A stretch of 64,000 bases of DNA. It comes from Paracoccus aerodenitrificans (GTDB lineage: Bacteria > Pseudomonadota > Alphaproteobacteria > Rhodobacterales > Rhodobacteraceae). Of the stretch, positions 1-9,107 are shown piece after piece. The position numbers and the translations under genes are program-made. The notes under the pieces were generated by a model, which worked only from the letters and a program-made list of their open reading frames with translations, had not been told where the DNA came from and did not search any database. How positions within the stretch are numbered: position 1 is the first letter of the stretch; each line of letters opens with the position of its first letter. Where the stretch lies: NCBI RefSeq assembly GCF_027913215.1, contig NZ_CP115784.1, positions 310,001 through 374,000 of the forward strand, written 5' to 3'.

Positions 1-1
1 G

Positions 2-457
2 ATTGCGGTTCTTCTGGTGCCTGCGATCATTTCGGTTCTGTGGATGACCACCTTCGGGGGGACCGCGATTTCGATGACGCTTGGCGGCTTCACCGGGATT
101 TCGGATGCCGCGCTGGAACTGAAACTGTTCCAGATGCTGTCCCAGCTTCCGATGACCGGGATCACCAGCTTCGTCGGCATCGTGCTGGTGATCGTGTTCT
201 TCATCACCTCGTCCGATTCGGGCTCGCTGGTGATCGACACGATCGCGGCGGGCGGCAAGGTCAACTCGCCCACGCCGCAGCGGGTCTTCTGGTGCACCAT
301 CGAAGGTCTGGTCGCGATTGCGCTGCTGCTGGCTGGCGGGCTGAGCGCCCTTCAGGCGATGGCGGTTTCGACCGGCTTTCCGTTCACCATTATCCTGCTT
401 GGGGCCTGCTGGGCCATCGTGCAGGGCCTCCGTGCCGAACGGCGAGAGATGAACTGA
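2..457 (+). CDS. BCCT-family betaine/carnitine/choline transporter, C-terminal part
   Basis: This is the C-terminal end of a membrane transporter whose start lies left of the window. The visible 151 or so residues contain hydrophobic helices and the segment FFITSSDSGSLVIDTIAAGG, which is typical of the last third of BCCT carriers that import compatible solutes such as betaine, choline or carnitine by Na+ or H+ coupling. Two further helices follow (LVAIALLLAGGLSALQAMAV and FPFTIILLGACWAIVQGL), then a short charged cytoplasmic tail. A clear Rho-independent terminator follows 27 nt after the stop. Family assignment is firm; the substrate cannot be told from this fragment. Confidence 0.85.
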   Translation: MAVLLVPAIISVLWMTTFGGTAISMTLGGFTGISDAALELKLFQMLSQLPMTGITSFVGIVLVIVFFITSSDSGSLVIDTIAAGGKVNSPTPQRVFWCTIEGLVAIALLLAGGLSALQAMAVSTGFPFTIILLGACWAIVQGLRAERREMN

Positions 458-484
458 CAAATCCTTGCGTAGACATGCGCCGGG

Positions 485-517
485 CGGGCGGGGATTTCCC
501 CGCCCGTTCTTGTTTTT
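485..517 (+). terminator. Rho-independent terminator after the BCCT gene
   Basis: Perfect 9-bp GC stem (CGGGCGGGG / CCCCGCCCG, 485-493 and 498-506) with a 4-nt loop ATTT, followed directly by the T-rich tract TTCTTGTTTTT. It lies 27 nt after the transporter stop codon and isolates it from the next gene. Confidence 0.9.
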
Positions 518-568
518 CAACCACAGTGCTGTAAGAAGATTCCTCATGTTTGCCCGTCAGGAATCCTC

Positions 569-1045
569 ATGACCAGTTTTGCGGAAAGCGAAAAGCGCCT
601 CATCTCCGCACTTGGCCGTATCGACAAGGCCCTCGAATCTCTGGATGCCAGAGCGGCTGCCGATCCGGCCCCGCAGACTGCCACCCCGGATGATTCATCC
701 CGGTCCGACGCACGAATCGCCGCGCTCATCAGTGAGAATGCAGCTTTGAAACAGCGGCTTGCCGAAGCCGGTGCGGAAACGGTCCGGCTGGCTCAGGCCA
801 ATGAGGTGCTTGCCGCAGAGAATGCGAAACTGACCAGCGGGCAGGGCGATGCCGAAGCCGCGCTGACCGCCGAGCTTGAGGCGCTGAAAGCCGCCAGAGC
901 GGCCGAAGAAGCCGCGCTGGATGAGGTCATGGCCACGCTTGAGGCGTTCATCGCAAGCGCCCCGCGTGCATCCGATGCGCCCTATGCCGAAAATGTCGCG
1001 CCCGCATCGGGCGATGTCGTGTCATTCGATCAGAACGAGGGCTGA
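569..1045 (+). CDS. coiled-coil protein encoded directly upstream of zapA
   Basis: 158 residues with no recognised catalytic domain. After a short N-terminal helix there is a long, Ala/Glu/Leu-rich heptad-like stretch (about residues 50-135), predicted to be coiled coil, and an acidic disordered tail. The start has an AGGA box 8 nt upstream. It ends 3 nt before zapA, whose ribosome binding site lies within its last codons, so the two are almost certainly cotranscribed. Small coiled-coil genes upstream of zapA are common in alphaproteobacteria. A role with ZapA at the division ring is inferred from position only. Confidence 0.75.
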   Translation: MTSFAESEKRLISALGRIDKALESLDARAAADPAPQTATPDDSSRSDARIAALISENAALKQRLAEAGAETVRLAQANEVLAAENAKLTSGQGDAEAALTAELEALKAARAAEEAALDEVMATLEAFIASAPRASDAPYAENVAPASGDVVSFDQNEG

Positions 1046-1048
1046 GGC

Positions 1049-1402
1049 ATGGATGTCACCTTCACCATCGGCCACAAGGAATACACGTTGCAGGCTCAGG
1101 ACGGCGAAGAGCGCCTGCTGCGCCGGGCCGCTGCCTTGCTGGATGAAGAGGCCGGCAAGATCGTGGAACAGGCCGGACGGATGCCGGAACCGAGACTGCT
1201 TCTGCTGGCCGGGTTGATGCTGGCTGACAGGATGAGTTCGGTCGAGGATCGCGCCCTTGCCGCCGAACGTGAACTGGCCCGCACCCGCTCTGCGGCCTCC
1301 GGCACAGTCACTTCCGAGGTGCAGAGATCGATGGAAGAACTGGTGGCCCGGGCCGAGTCGCTGGCCGAGCGGGCAGAAGGCAAAGGCGGCACGAAAGCCT
1401 GA
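1049..1402 (+). CDS. zapA: cell division protein ZapA
   Basis: 117 residues. The N-terminal part matches the ZapA fold: VTFTIGHKEYTLQAQDGEE, then a helix starting RLLRRAAALLDEEAGKI, then the conserved LLLLAGLMLADRM helix; the rest is a coiled-coil dimerisation helix. ZapA binds FtsZ and bundles protofilaments at the Z ring. The start is preceded by GAGGGCTGAGGC, which overlaps the stop of the upstream coiled-coil gene. It converges with purF across 49 nt, with no strong terminator. I looked for a 6S RNA gene here, since ssrS follows zapA in many bacteria, but there is no room for one. Confidence 0.92.
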   Translation: MDVTFTIGHKEYTLQAQDGEERLLRRAAALLDEEAGKIVEQAGRMPEPRLLLLAGLMLADRMSSVEDRALAAERELARTRSAASGTVTSEVQRSMEELVARAESLAERAEGKGGTKA

Positions 1403-1451
1403 CCCGGCACCGCCGGACCACCCTGTGCAGGCGTACAGGTAAACCGCCCTG

Positions 1452-2951
1452 CTACTCTGCCGCGTGGTTCTGGCGCGAGCTTTCCGAGCCTTCCTTCATC
1501 TGGAATCCCCGCTCAAGCTGATCGAACGGCGCCACCGGATAATCGCCCGAGAAACACGCATCGCAATATTGCGGACAGCTATTGCTGCGCCCGCCTGCCT
1601 CGCCCGCGGCGCGATACAGCCCGTCAAGCGTGACAAAGGACAGGCTGTCCACCCCGATCCATTCCCGCATCTGGTCAGGCGTCATCTGCGCCGCCAGCAG
1701 CTTTTCCCGATCCGGCGTGTCCACACCATAGAAGCACGGCCACGCCGTCGGCGGAGACGCAATGCGGAAATGCACTTCTTGCGCGCCCGCGTCGATGATC
1801 ATGTCCTTGATCTTGCGGCTGGTCGTCCCCCGGACAACCGAATCATCCACCAGAACCACCCGCTTCCCCGCGATCAGAGAGCGGTTGACGTTCAACTTCA
1901 GCCGCACGCCCATATTGCGGATCTGGTCGGTCGGCTCGATGAAGGTGCGGCCCATATACTGATTGCGGATAATCCCCATCCCATAGGGAATCCCCGATTC
2001 CTGCGCATAGCCGATGGCGGCAGGCGTTCCCGAATCGGGCACCGGACAGACCAGATCGGCCTCGACCGGCGCTTCGCGGGCCAGTTCGACCCCGATCTGA
2101 CGGCGGGTTTCGTACACCGAGCGGCCGCCGATGATCGAATCGGGGCGGCTGAAATAGACATGCTCGAAAATGCAGAAGCGCGAATTCATCGGCGCGAATG
2201 GGCGCGAGCTTTCGATCTTGCCCTTTGAGATCACCACCATCTCACCCGGTTCGACCTCGCGGACGAACTCGGCACCGATAATATCCAGCCCGCATGTCTC
2301 GGATGACAGCGCATAGCCATCATCGCCAAGCTTTCCGATAACCAGCGGGCGCACACCAAGCGAATCGCGCACCCCGATCAGCTTTGTGCGGGTCATTGCG
2401 ATGACGCTGAACGCACCCTCGACCCGGCGCAGCGCATCCTTCATCCGCTCGGGGATATTGCGCTGGATCGACCGCGCCATCAGGTGAATGATGCACTCCG
2501 TATCGCTGCCCGACTGAAAGATCGAGCCGCGCTCGATCAACTCGCGGCGCAGGGCGGCGGCGTTGGTGATATTGCCGTTATGGGCAACGGCGCAGCCGCC
2601 CATGCTGAACTCGCCGAAAAAGGGCTGCACATCGCGGATATGGGCGGCTTTCGCGCCTGCCGTGGAATAGCGCACATGTCCGATGGCCAGCGGGCCGGGC
2701 AGGGTCTCCATCAGCGACTGTTTTGTAAAATTGTCACGGACATAGCCGAAACGATGCGCACTGTTGAAGCCGCTCTCGCCGTCATGGCTGACAATGCCGC
2801 CAGCCTCCTGCCCGCGATGCTGAAGCGCGTGCAGGCCAAGCGCCACGAAATTCGCGGCTTCGGCCACGCCGATGACCCCGAACACCCCGCATTCCTCGTG
2901 CAGGCGGTCGTCATCGAAAGGGTGGGCGAGGAAGGGTTTCATGAAACGCAC
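1452..2951 (-). CDS. purF: amidophosphoribosyltransferase PurF
   Basis: 499 residues, a full-length PurF. It catalyses the first committed step of purine synthesis, forming 5-phosphoribosylamine from PRPP and glutamine. The N-terminal glutaminase nucleophile is Cys21 in EECGVFG, so a short propeptide of about 20 residues must be removed. Glutaminase motifs GHVRYST and AHNGNITN follow, and the PRPP loop VLVDDSVVRGTTS lies near residues 370-385. Cysteines near the C-terminus (SCPQYCDACF) fit the Fe-S-containing PurF type. It lies 120 nt downstream of cvpA on the same strand, the usual cvpA-purF pairing. A second ATG three codons in (2942) is an alternative start. Confidence 0.97.
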   Translation of the reverse strand: MRFMKPFLAHPFDDDRLHEECGVFGVIGVAEAANFVALGLHALQHRGQEAGGIVSHDGESGFNSAHRFGYVRDNFTKQSLMETLPGPLAIGHVRYSTAGAKAAHIRDVQPFFGEFSMGGCAVAHNGNITNAAALRRELIERGSIFQSGSDTECIIHLMARSIQRNIPERMKDALRRVEGAFSVIAMTRTKLIGVRDSLGVRPLVIGKLGDDGYALSSETCGLDIIGAEFVREVEPGEMVVISKGKIESSRPFAPMNSRFCIFEHVYFSRPDSIIGGRSVYETRRQIGVELAREAPVEADLVCPVPDSGTPAAIGYAQESGIPYGMGIIRNQYMGRTFIEPTDQIRNMGVRLKLNVNRSLIAGKRVVLVDDSVVRGTTSRKIKDMIIDAGAQEVHFRIASPPTAWPCFYGVDTPDREKLLAAQMTPDQMREWIGVDSLSFVTLDGLYRAAGEAGGRSNSCPQYCDACFSGDYPVAPFDQLERGFQMKEGSESSRQNHAAE

Positions 2952-2999
2952 ACCTGGCTGTCGGAAGTTAAGGGTTAAATAGGGTGTAACCGATCAAGA

Positions 3000-3024
3000 G
3001 TCACGCCCCTGCCAGAGGCGTGAC
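3000..3024 (-). other. inverted repeat between cvpA and purF
   Basis: Perfect 8-bp arms GTCACGCC / GGCGTGAC around a 9-nt loop, in the 120-nt cvpA-purF spacer. On the minus strand it is followed by TCTTGATCGG, not a T run, so it is not a classic terminator. It may be an operator or an mRNA-processing or stabilising hairpin. Confidence 0.45.
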
Positions 3025-3071
3025 GCAAAAACGTTACATGACAACCATGCAAAACCGCCTTTTCCGCCGGA

Positions 3072-3731
3072 TCAGTTGGCGGTTTCGGGGATCGTCGCTT
3101 CGCTGGCTCCGGCGGCGGTTCCGGCATCGTTGCCGGTTTCCGTGGCCGGGCCGGTGGCCTCATCCGGGGTGATTCCGTCGCCGATACATCCGGACATGAG
3201 CTGGTTATAGCGGGTGATGATCCAACCCGGCGCATCCTGCGGCACCTCGGAATCCAGCCGGCCCGTCATACGCTCGAATACCTTGGCAGAGCGCGAATTA
3301 TCCACCACCGGCACAGGGGTCGTGGTCATGACCCGGTCATAGACGATGAAGGCGATCGCAACCAGAAGAATGCCCCGCGCCACCCCGAACAGGAAGCCCA
3401 TCCCCTGATCCACACCGCCAAGCGCCGAGCGCTGCACGACCGAGGAAAACAGCGGCGTGATGATCGAGAACAGGACAAGCGCGAGGGCGAACACCACCGC
3501 GAAGGCGGCAATCGTTGCCAACTCGCAACTCTCGCCCAAAAACTGATCCAGCACCGGGATCTGGGCGATCATCGGGCGCATCGTCGCCGCAAAGAGGAAA
3601 GCCAGCACCGCCGCGCCGATCCATCCCAGAATGGCAAGCGATTCGCGCACGAAGCCACGCGCATAGGCCAGAATTGCTGACAGGATGATCACGGCCGCCA
3701 CGACGCCGTCGATTATGGTAAAGCCGTCCAT
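3072..3731 (-). CDS. cvpA: CvpA family membrane protein
   Basis: 219 residues. The first 160 or so form four hydrophobic helices typical of CvpA/colicin V production proteins (start MDGFTIIDGVVAAVIILSAI, then ARGFVRESLAILGWIGAAVL, and the GGVDQGMGFLFGVARGILLV helix). The C-terminal 60 residues are Ala/Thr/Glu-rich and look disordered. It lies in the inner membrane; its molecular role is poorly defined, though it is linked to envelope stress and biofilm traits in other species. It sits between radA, 41 nt upstream, and purF, in the same direction, so a radA-cvpA-purF transcript is likely. Confidence 0.9.
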   Translation of the reverse strand: MDGFTIIDGVVAAVIILSAILAYARGFVRESLAILGWIGAAVLAFLFAATMRPMIAQIPVLDQFLGESCELATIAAFAVVFALALVLFSIITPLFSSVVQRSALGGVDQGMGFLFGVARGILLVAIAFIVYDRVMTTTPVPVVDNSRSAKVFERMTGRLDSEVPQDAPGWIITRYNQLMSGCIGDGITPDEATGPATETGNDAGTAAGASEATIPETAN

Positions 3732-3772
3732 ATACCACCTTTTTGCGGCAGTTTGGCCGCTTTGTCCCGTTT

Positions 3773-5137
3773 TCAGCCTGCTCCGAATACCTCACCGACA
3801 AAGTCTGTCAGCTCTGCGATCCGGTCCAGACGCGTTGCGCCCGCGCCGTCCAGTTTCTGGGACGCAGGAATGATGGCTTGTGAAAAACCAAGTTTCAGCG
3901 CCTCTTTCAACCTGTTTTCGGCCTGAGCGACCGGGCGTAATGCGCCGGAGAGGCTGATTTCGCCGAAAGTCACGCATTCCGCGGGAAGTGCACTGTCCTC
4001 TCTGGCGCTCAGCAGGGCGGCGGCGATGGCCAGATCGGCGGCGGGTTCCATGACCCGCATTCCGCCTGCGACATTCAGGAAAACATCCAGCCCGGTGAAG
4101 GGGATACCGCAACGGGCCTCCAGCACGGCAAGGATCGTACTGACCCGCCCCGAATCCAGCCCGACCACGGTGCGGCGCGGGCTTGCCAGTGTCGATGGCG
4201 CGACCAGAGCCTGAATTTCGGTCAGCACCGGGCGGGTTCCCTCGATCCCGGCGAAAACCGCGCTGCCGGGGCTGGGTTGCCCGCGTTCGGACAGAAACAG
4301 CGCCGAGGGGTTGGCGACCTCTGCCAGCCCTCCGCCGGTCATTTCGAACACCCCGATTTCATCGGCGGGGCCGAAACGGTTCTTCACCGCCCGAAGAATG
4401 CGGAACTGATGGCCGCGCTCGCCCTCGAAATAGAGCACCGTATCTACCATATGCTCGACCACGCGCGGGCCTGCGATCTGGCCCTCCTTGGTGACATGGC
4501 CGACCAAAATCACCGCGACGCCCCGTTTCTTGGCGAAGGTCACCAGCTCATGCGCGGCGGCGCGGACCTGGCTGATACTGCCCGGTGCCGAGTCGACCGT
4601 ATCCGACCAGAGCGTCTGGATGGAATCGATCACCGCCAGATCGGGCCGTTCGGCATCAAGGGTCGTCAGGATATCGCGCAAAGCGGTCTCGGCTCCCAGC
4701 CGGACCGGCGCTTCGGCCAGCCTGAGACGCTGCGCCCGCATTCTGACCTGCGCACTGGCTTCTTCGCCCGAGATATAAATTGCCTCTATACCGCGCTTTG
4801 CAAACTGGGCAGCGGCCTGAAGCAGCAGGGTGGATTTCCCGATCCCCGGATCGCCACCCACCAGCAGCGCCGAGCCGGGCACCAGACCCCCGCCCAGAAC
4901 CCGGTCGAACTCGGCCAGCCCGGATTCGGCGCGGGGCGGCGGCGGTTCCTCGGTGGACAGGGCGCTGAGCGGAATCGACCTGCCCTTCGCGACCCCCAAC
5001 CCCCGGCCCGGCCCCTGCGACAGGGGGGCTTCTTCGACGATGCTGTTCCACGCCCCGCAGGCATCGCAGCGCCCGGCCCATTTCGGCTGGGTCGCGCCGC
5101 ATTCCTGACAGGTGAAAGAGGTGACTGGTTTGGTCAT
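3773..5137 (-). CDS. radA: DNA repair protein RadA
   Basis: 454 residues. It begins with a C4 zinc finger (CQECGATQPKWAGRCDAC, residues 9-26), followed by a RecA-like ATPase with Walker A GDPGIGKST, the RadA-specific KNRFG motif, and a C-terminal Lon-like domain (GGMRVMEPAADLAIAAALLS). RadA is a branch-migration helicase acting in recombinational repair. The open frame extends 94 codons upstream, but family members start at MTKPVTSFTCQECG, and the upstream extension overlaps the divergent lolC region, so the ATG at 5137 was chosen. Confidence 0.96.
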   Translation of the reverse strand: MTKPVTSFTCQECGATQPKWAGRCDACGAWNSIVEEAPLSQGPGRGLGVAKGRSIPLSALSTEEPPPPRAESGLAEFDRVLGGGLVPGSALLVGGDPGIGKSTLLLQAAAQFAKRGIEAIYISGEEASAQVRMRAQRLRLAEAPVRLGAETALRDILTTLDAERPDLAVIDSIQTLWSDTVDSAPGSISQVRAAAHELVTFAKKRGVAVILVGHVTKEGQIAGPRVVEHMVDTVLYFEGERGHQFRILRAVKNRFGPADEIGVFEMTGGGLAEVANPSALFLSERGQPSPGSAVFAGIEGTRPVLTEIQALVAPSTLASPRRTVVGLDSGRVSTILAVLEARCGIPFTGLDVFLNVAGGMRVMEPAADLAIAAALLSAREDSALPAECVTFGEISLSGALRPVAQAENRLKEALKLGFSQAIIPASQKLDGAGATRLDRIAELTDFVGEVFGAG

Positions 5138-5378
5138 GCGCCGCTTTCTGGCAGAGCGGCCCGGCCCCGGCAAGCATCCCTTTGCCCGGCATCTGAGGGC
5201 GGGGGCGATATGTCTGGCTTTTGTTCCGGTCCTTACCGCTGCCGCATGGGCGGTGTATGCGCTGTGTACATCCGGTGTACGCGCTGTGGGGCTCGGAAAC
5301 CGGCGCGGCTCACGGCAATGTCGGGTTGCGCTTTTTCCCGTTTCGCCGCAGGGTCCCGCCGGACGACAAGGACCCTTC

Positions 5379-6668
5379 ATGCCAAGCCCAAGACCGTTCT
5401 CCCGCTTCGAGTTCCTCATCGCATGGCGCTATCTCCGCGCCCGCCGCGCCGAAGGCGGTGTCTCTGTCATGACATGGATCAGCCTGATCGGCATCGCGCT
5501 CGGCGTCGCCGCGCTGATCGTGACACTGGCGGTCCGCACCGGGTTCCGCGACGAATTCGTCGATACGATCCTCGGGGCAAATGCGCATACCACCGTGTTC
5601 ATGCTGCCCACCAGCTTCACCAATGAGCTGACCGGAGAGGTCTATACGCAGCCCGGCCGGATCACTGATTACGACGAAATGGCCGCCCGGATGGCCGCAC
5701 TGCCCGGCGTCATCCGCGCCACGCCGGTGGTGAAGGGGCAGGTCATGGCCAGTGCGAATAACCGGAACAATGTTGCCGAAGTCTTTGGAATAACGACGGA
5801 AAACCTGAATAAAATTCCGCGCATCAACGATCCGGAAACGGGTTACGGCGACATAGACCGCCTTGATGAGGGTGTGGCCATCGGCTCGGGCATCGCGCGG
5901 GAACTCGGCGTCGGTGTCGGGGATCGCGTCCAGCTTATCTCGCCTCAGGGGGCGCAGACCGCGTTCGGCACGACGCCGCGGGTGAATGCCTATGAGGTCG
6001 TCTATATCTTCACCGCCGGGCGCTACGATATCGACCGGACCCGCGCCTATCTGCCGCTGTCCGAGGCGCAATCCTATTTCAACCGCGAAGGGGCCGCCGA
6101 CGAAATCGAGGTATATGTCGAGGACCCCGAACGAGTCAGCGACTGGACCCTGCCGCTGATCGGGGTTGCAGGCGAGGGTGCGCAGGTCTGGACCTGGAAG
6201 GACAGCTCGGGCAGCTTCCTGCGGGCGCTCGATATCGAGGATGATGTGATGTTCATCATCCTTTCGGTTCTGGTGCTGATCGCCACGATGAATATCGTGT
6301 CCGGGCTGATCATGCTGGTCAAGAACAAGGGGCGCGATATCGGGATCCTGCGCACGATGGGGCTGACGGAAGGCTCGGTGCTGCGGGTGTTTTTCCTGTG
6401 CGGCGCGTTTACCGGCGTGATCGGGACGATTGCCGGGGTGGTGTTGGGGGTGATCGTGTCGTTGAATGTCGATCACATCATGTCGCTTCTTGGCAGCGGG
6501 GCCTGGGATGCCTCGGTTCGGGGAATTTATGAATTGCCGGCCAAGCTTCGCGCGGTGGATATCGGCAAGGCTGTGGGGCTGTCACTGACGCTCAGCTTCC
6601 TTGTCACCATTTTCCCGGCTGCCCGCGCGGCACGCATGAACCCGGTGGAGGCACTGCGCTATGAATGA
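5379..6668 (+). CDS. lolC: lipoprotein-releasing ABC transporter permease LolC/E
   Basis: 429 residues. It has one N-terminal membrane helix (about 25-47), a large periplasmic MacB/FtsX-type domain, and three C-terminal helices ([20 protein letters not shown], the [20 protein letters not shown] helix, and a last one before [18 protein letters not shown]). With LolD it extracts outer-membrane lipoproteins from the inner membrane and hands them to LolA. Alphaproteobacteria usually carry one such permease acting as a homodimer. The open frame begins at 5112, but the ATG at 5379, with AAGGA upstream and the conserved start [19 protein letters not shown], is the family start. Its last 8 nt overlap lolD. 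Confidence 0.95.
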   Translation: MPSPRPFSRFEFLIAWRYLRARRAEGGVSVMTWISLIGIALGVAALIVTLAVRTGFRDEFVDTILGANAHTTVFMLPTSFTNELTGEVYTQPGRITDYDEMAARMAALPGVIRATPVVKGQVMASANNRNNVAEVFGITTENLNKIPRINDPETGYGDIDRLDEGVAIGSGIARELGVGVGDRVQLISPQGAQTAFGTTPRVNAYEVVYIFTAGRYDIDRTRAYLPLSEAQSYFNREGAADEIEVYVEDPERVSDWTLPLIGVAGEGAQVWTWKDSSGSFLRALDIEDDVMFIILSVLVLIATMNIVSGLIMLVKNKGRDIGILRTMGLTEGSVLRVFFLCGAFTGVIGTIAGVVLGVIVSLNVDHIMSLLGSGAWDASVRGIYELPAKLRAVDIGKAVGLSLTLSFLVTIFPAARAARMNPVEALRYE

Positions 6669-7341
6669 TGTGCTGCGTCTCGAAAATATCGGGAAGACCT
6701 ATAACAAGGGCGAGCCGGGCCAGATCGACGTGCTGCGCGGCCTCGATCTTGCGGTCGCAAAGGGCGAGGTCGTGGCCCTCGTCGCGCCCTCCGGCGCGGG
6801 CAAATCCACGCTGCTGCATATTGCAGGGCTGCTGGATACACCGGATGCGGGGCGCGTGATCCTGAACGGCACCGAACTGACCGGAGAGCCTGATCGCACC
6901 CGCACCACGGCCCGCCGCCGCGATCTGGGTTTTGTCTATCAGTTCCACCATCTGCTGCCCGAATTCAGCGCGGCAGAGAATATCGTCCTGCCCCAGCTTG
7001 CCAATGCAGTGCCGGACACGCACGCAAAAGCCCGCGCGGCCGAATTGCTGGAGCGCGTCGGGCTGAAGGACCGCGCGGATCACCGCCCGGCAGAACTATC
7101 CGGTGGAGAGCAGCAGCGCGTCGCGTTCTGCCGTGCGCTTGCCAATCAACCGGCGCTCTTGCTGGCAGATGAACCGACAGGAAATCTCGACCCCGAGACC
7201 TCGGACCGGGTCTTTGCCATGCTGATGTCGCTGGTCCGCGAAACCGGCCTTTCAGCCCTGATCGCCACGCATAACCTCGACCTCGCAGGGCGGATGGACC
7301 GCGTGGTCCGGCTGGAGGCGGGAAGGATTGCGGCGATCTAG
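6661..7341 (+). CDS. lolD: lipoprotein-releasing ABC transporter ATPase LolD
   Basis: 226 residues, the length of a stand-alone ABC ATPase. Walker A is APSGAGKST, with Ala replacing the first Gly. The signature LSGGEQQR, Walker [12 protein letters not shown] and H-loop ATHN are all present. It overlaps lolC by 8 nt and powers that permease. It converges with the ClC gene, whose stop overlaps its own by 4 nt, leaving no room for a terminator between them. Confidence 0.96.
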   Translation: MNDVLRLENIGKTYNKGEPGQIDVLRGLDLAVAKGEVVALVAPSGAGKSTLLHIAGLLDTPDAGRVILNGTELTGEPDRTRTTARRRDLGFVYQFHHLLPEFSAAENIVLPQLANAVPDTHAKARAAELLERVGLKDRADHRPAELSGGEQQRVAFCRALANQPALLLADEPTGNLDPETSDRVFAMLMSLVRETGLSALIATHNLDLAGRMDRVVRLEAGRIAAI

Positions 7342-9080
7342 CCGTGCTCCTCTGCCGCCGCTTCGGCCAGAGCGTGATTAAGCGCCCTGAGCGCGTCGAC
7401 ATGGTACAGCGTTCCGATGATTTCGGGCGGGGCGGGCGGGCCGATGGTATCGGGGTCGCGGGGCTCTGGCGGGCGGATTACGGGCAGGAAGGCTCCGCCG
7501 ATGCGTTCGAATTCCGATAGGGCGAGGTCGAGCGTTGCCCCATCGACCAGCGTGCGGCCTGAAAGCGCTAGATTGCGGACCAGATCCGGGGCGGGCGCAT
7601 TCTCGGCATCCGGTGCCCGCATCAATGAGTTGATCCGCATTTTCTGCGGCAGCCAGACCTGCGGGCCTTCCGCGACATGGATGCCGCGCAGCTCAAGCTG
7701 GGTCAGGAAAAACGAGCGGTGCAAAAGCCGTGACGCAAGCGCCGAGGACAGCGAAACCGCCGTCATGACCGCGATCCCGGTCTGAAAATCGCCGGTCATT
7801 TCGAAGATGATCAATGCGGTTGAAATCGGTGCGCCCAGAATGGCGGCTGCCACGGCGCCCATGCCGGCCATTGCATAGATCGTGGTGCCGCTGGACAGGT
7901 CGGGTAGGGCAGAGCTTGCAATCATCCCATAGGCAAGCCCGATCAACGCCCCCAGAACGAGCGCGGGCGAAAACACCCCGCCGCCCATGCGTCCGCCAAG
8001 GGTTATCGCCACGGCAACGATCTTGGCGAGGGCGAAGATAATGATCTCGCGCAACTCAAGCGAGCCGTTCAGCGCGGCGAAGGTGGTTTGATAGCCGACG
8101 CCGATAATATGCGGAAACGGGATGGCGATCAGCCCAAGCAGCATCCCGGCCAGAGCCGGTCTCAGCCAGCGGGGCCAGCCGGTCTGCGCAAAGGCGGCGG
8201 TTGCGGCCCTGTCGGTCTTGATGATGGCCCAGACCAGGGCGGTGGCGACAAGGGCGGAAACCAGACCGAGCAACATGAAGGCGGGCAGCTCGACATAGAA
8301 GCTCAGCCCCGGTTCGCGGGGCAGCGAGAACTCGGTCGCGCCGCCGAAAGCTTGACGGTTGATGACAGTCCCGGCCACGGCGGAAATCGCGATCGGCGCG
8401 AAGGCGTGGGCCGAGAAATGCCGCAGGATCACCTCATGCGCGAAAAGCGCCCCGGCGATGGGGGCGTTGAAGCTTGCGGCGACGGCTCCGGATACGGCGC
8501 AGCCAAGCAATTCGCGCCCGGTCATCGGGCTGGCATTGATCCGCATGGCGAACCAAGTCGAGACCACCCCTGCCAGATGCACGACCGGCCCTTCCCGGCC
8601 CGAGGACCCGCCAGTGCCAAGTGTGATCAGCGAGGCCGCCGCAGAGGCGAGGCCCTCTTTCGTCTCGACCCGACCGCCTTCAAGCGCGGCCCCCTCGATC
8701 ACATCGCTGACCGTCCGGGCGCGTGCATCCGTTGTGAACCGGTCCAGAATCAGCCCGACCGCCAGCCCGCCAAGGGTCGGCACCGCGACCAGCCACCACC
8801 AGGGCAGGCGGTGCGCCTCGCTTTTCAGGGCCTGATCGTCGATGCCGTAGGCGGCGCGTTGCAACCCGTCGATCCCCAGTCGGAACAGCAGCGCGGCGAA
8901 ACCGGCGGCGATCCCGATCAGCAATGCCAGAAGCCAGAACTGCATCTTGCTGGGGCCCTGCGTTTGCAGGAAATACATGGCGCGAGAGAAATGTGCGCCC
9001 ATCTGCATACGACCTCCGGTCAGCCAATGGCCGGAGGGTGTGTCCTTTGGGGGCTTTCGCGGCGGTTCTGCTTGGGCCAT
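7338..9080 (-). CDS. ClC family chloride channel or transporter
   Basis: About 580 residues. It has the ClC core of many short helices with the selectivity motifs [14 protein letters not shown] (GREGP, holding the gating glutamate) and [16 protein letters not shown] (GxFxP). The last 130 residues form a degraded CBS-like cytoplasmic region. It moves chloride or other anions, possibly with protons, across the inner membrane. Start choice is uncertain: the frame opens at a GTG at 9143 inside the divergent oxidase gene, with ATGs at 9119 and 9080. The last avoids overlap with the neighbour; none has a strong ribosome binding site. Confidence 0.9.
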   Translation of the reverse strand: MAQAEPPRKPPKDTPSGHWLTGGRMQMGAHFSRAMYFLQTQGPSKMQFWLLALLIGIAAGFAALLFRLGIDGLQRAAYGIDDQALKSEAHRLPWWWLVAVPTLGGLAVGLILDRFTTDARARTVSDVIEGAALEGGRVETKEGLASAAASLITLGTGGSSGREGPVVHLAGVVSTWFAMRINASPMTGRELLGCAVSGAVAASFNAPIAGALFAHEVILRHFSAHAFAPIAISAVAGTVINRQAFGGATEFSLPREPGLSFYVELPAFMLLGLVSALVATALVWAIIKTDRAATAAFAQTGWPRWLRPALAGMLLGLIAIPFPHIIGVGYQTTFAALNGSLELREIIIFALAKIVAVAITLGGRMGGGVFSPALVLGALIGLAYGMIASSALPDLSSGTTIYAMAGMGAVAAAILGAPISTALIIFEMTGDFQTGIAVMTAVSLSSALASRLLHRSFFLTQLELRGIHVAEGPQVWLPQKMRINSLMRAPDAENAPAPDLVRNLALSGRTLVDGATLDLALSEFERIGGAFLPVIRPPEPRDPDTIGPPAPPEIIGTLYHVDALRALNHALAEAAAEEHG

Positions 9081-9107
9081 GTTGGCATGAAGCAAAAGGG
9101 AAGCGGC

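Noticed and set aside
1403..1451. 6S RNA downstream of zapA
   Set aside because: Only 49 nt separate zapA from purF, too short for ssrS.
5138..5419. 94-residue N-terminal extension of RadA and 89-residue extension of LolC
   Set aside because: The extensions overlap each other on opposite strands, are not like the families, and both genes have better internal starts.
8088..9107. 340-residue N-terminal extension of the FAD oxidase
   Set aside because: It lies antisense to the ClC gene, is low in complexity, and the internal ATG at 9108 has a good ribosome binding site.
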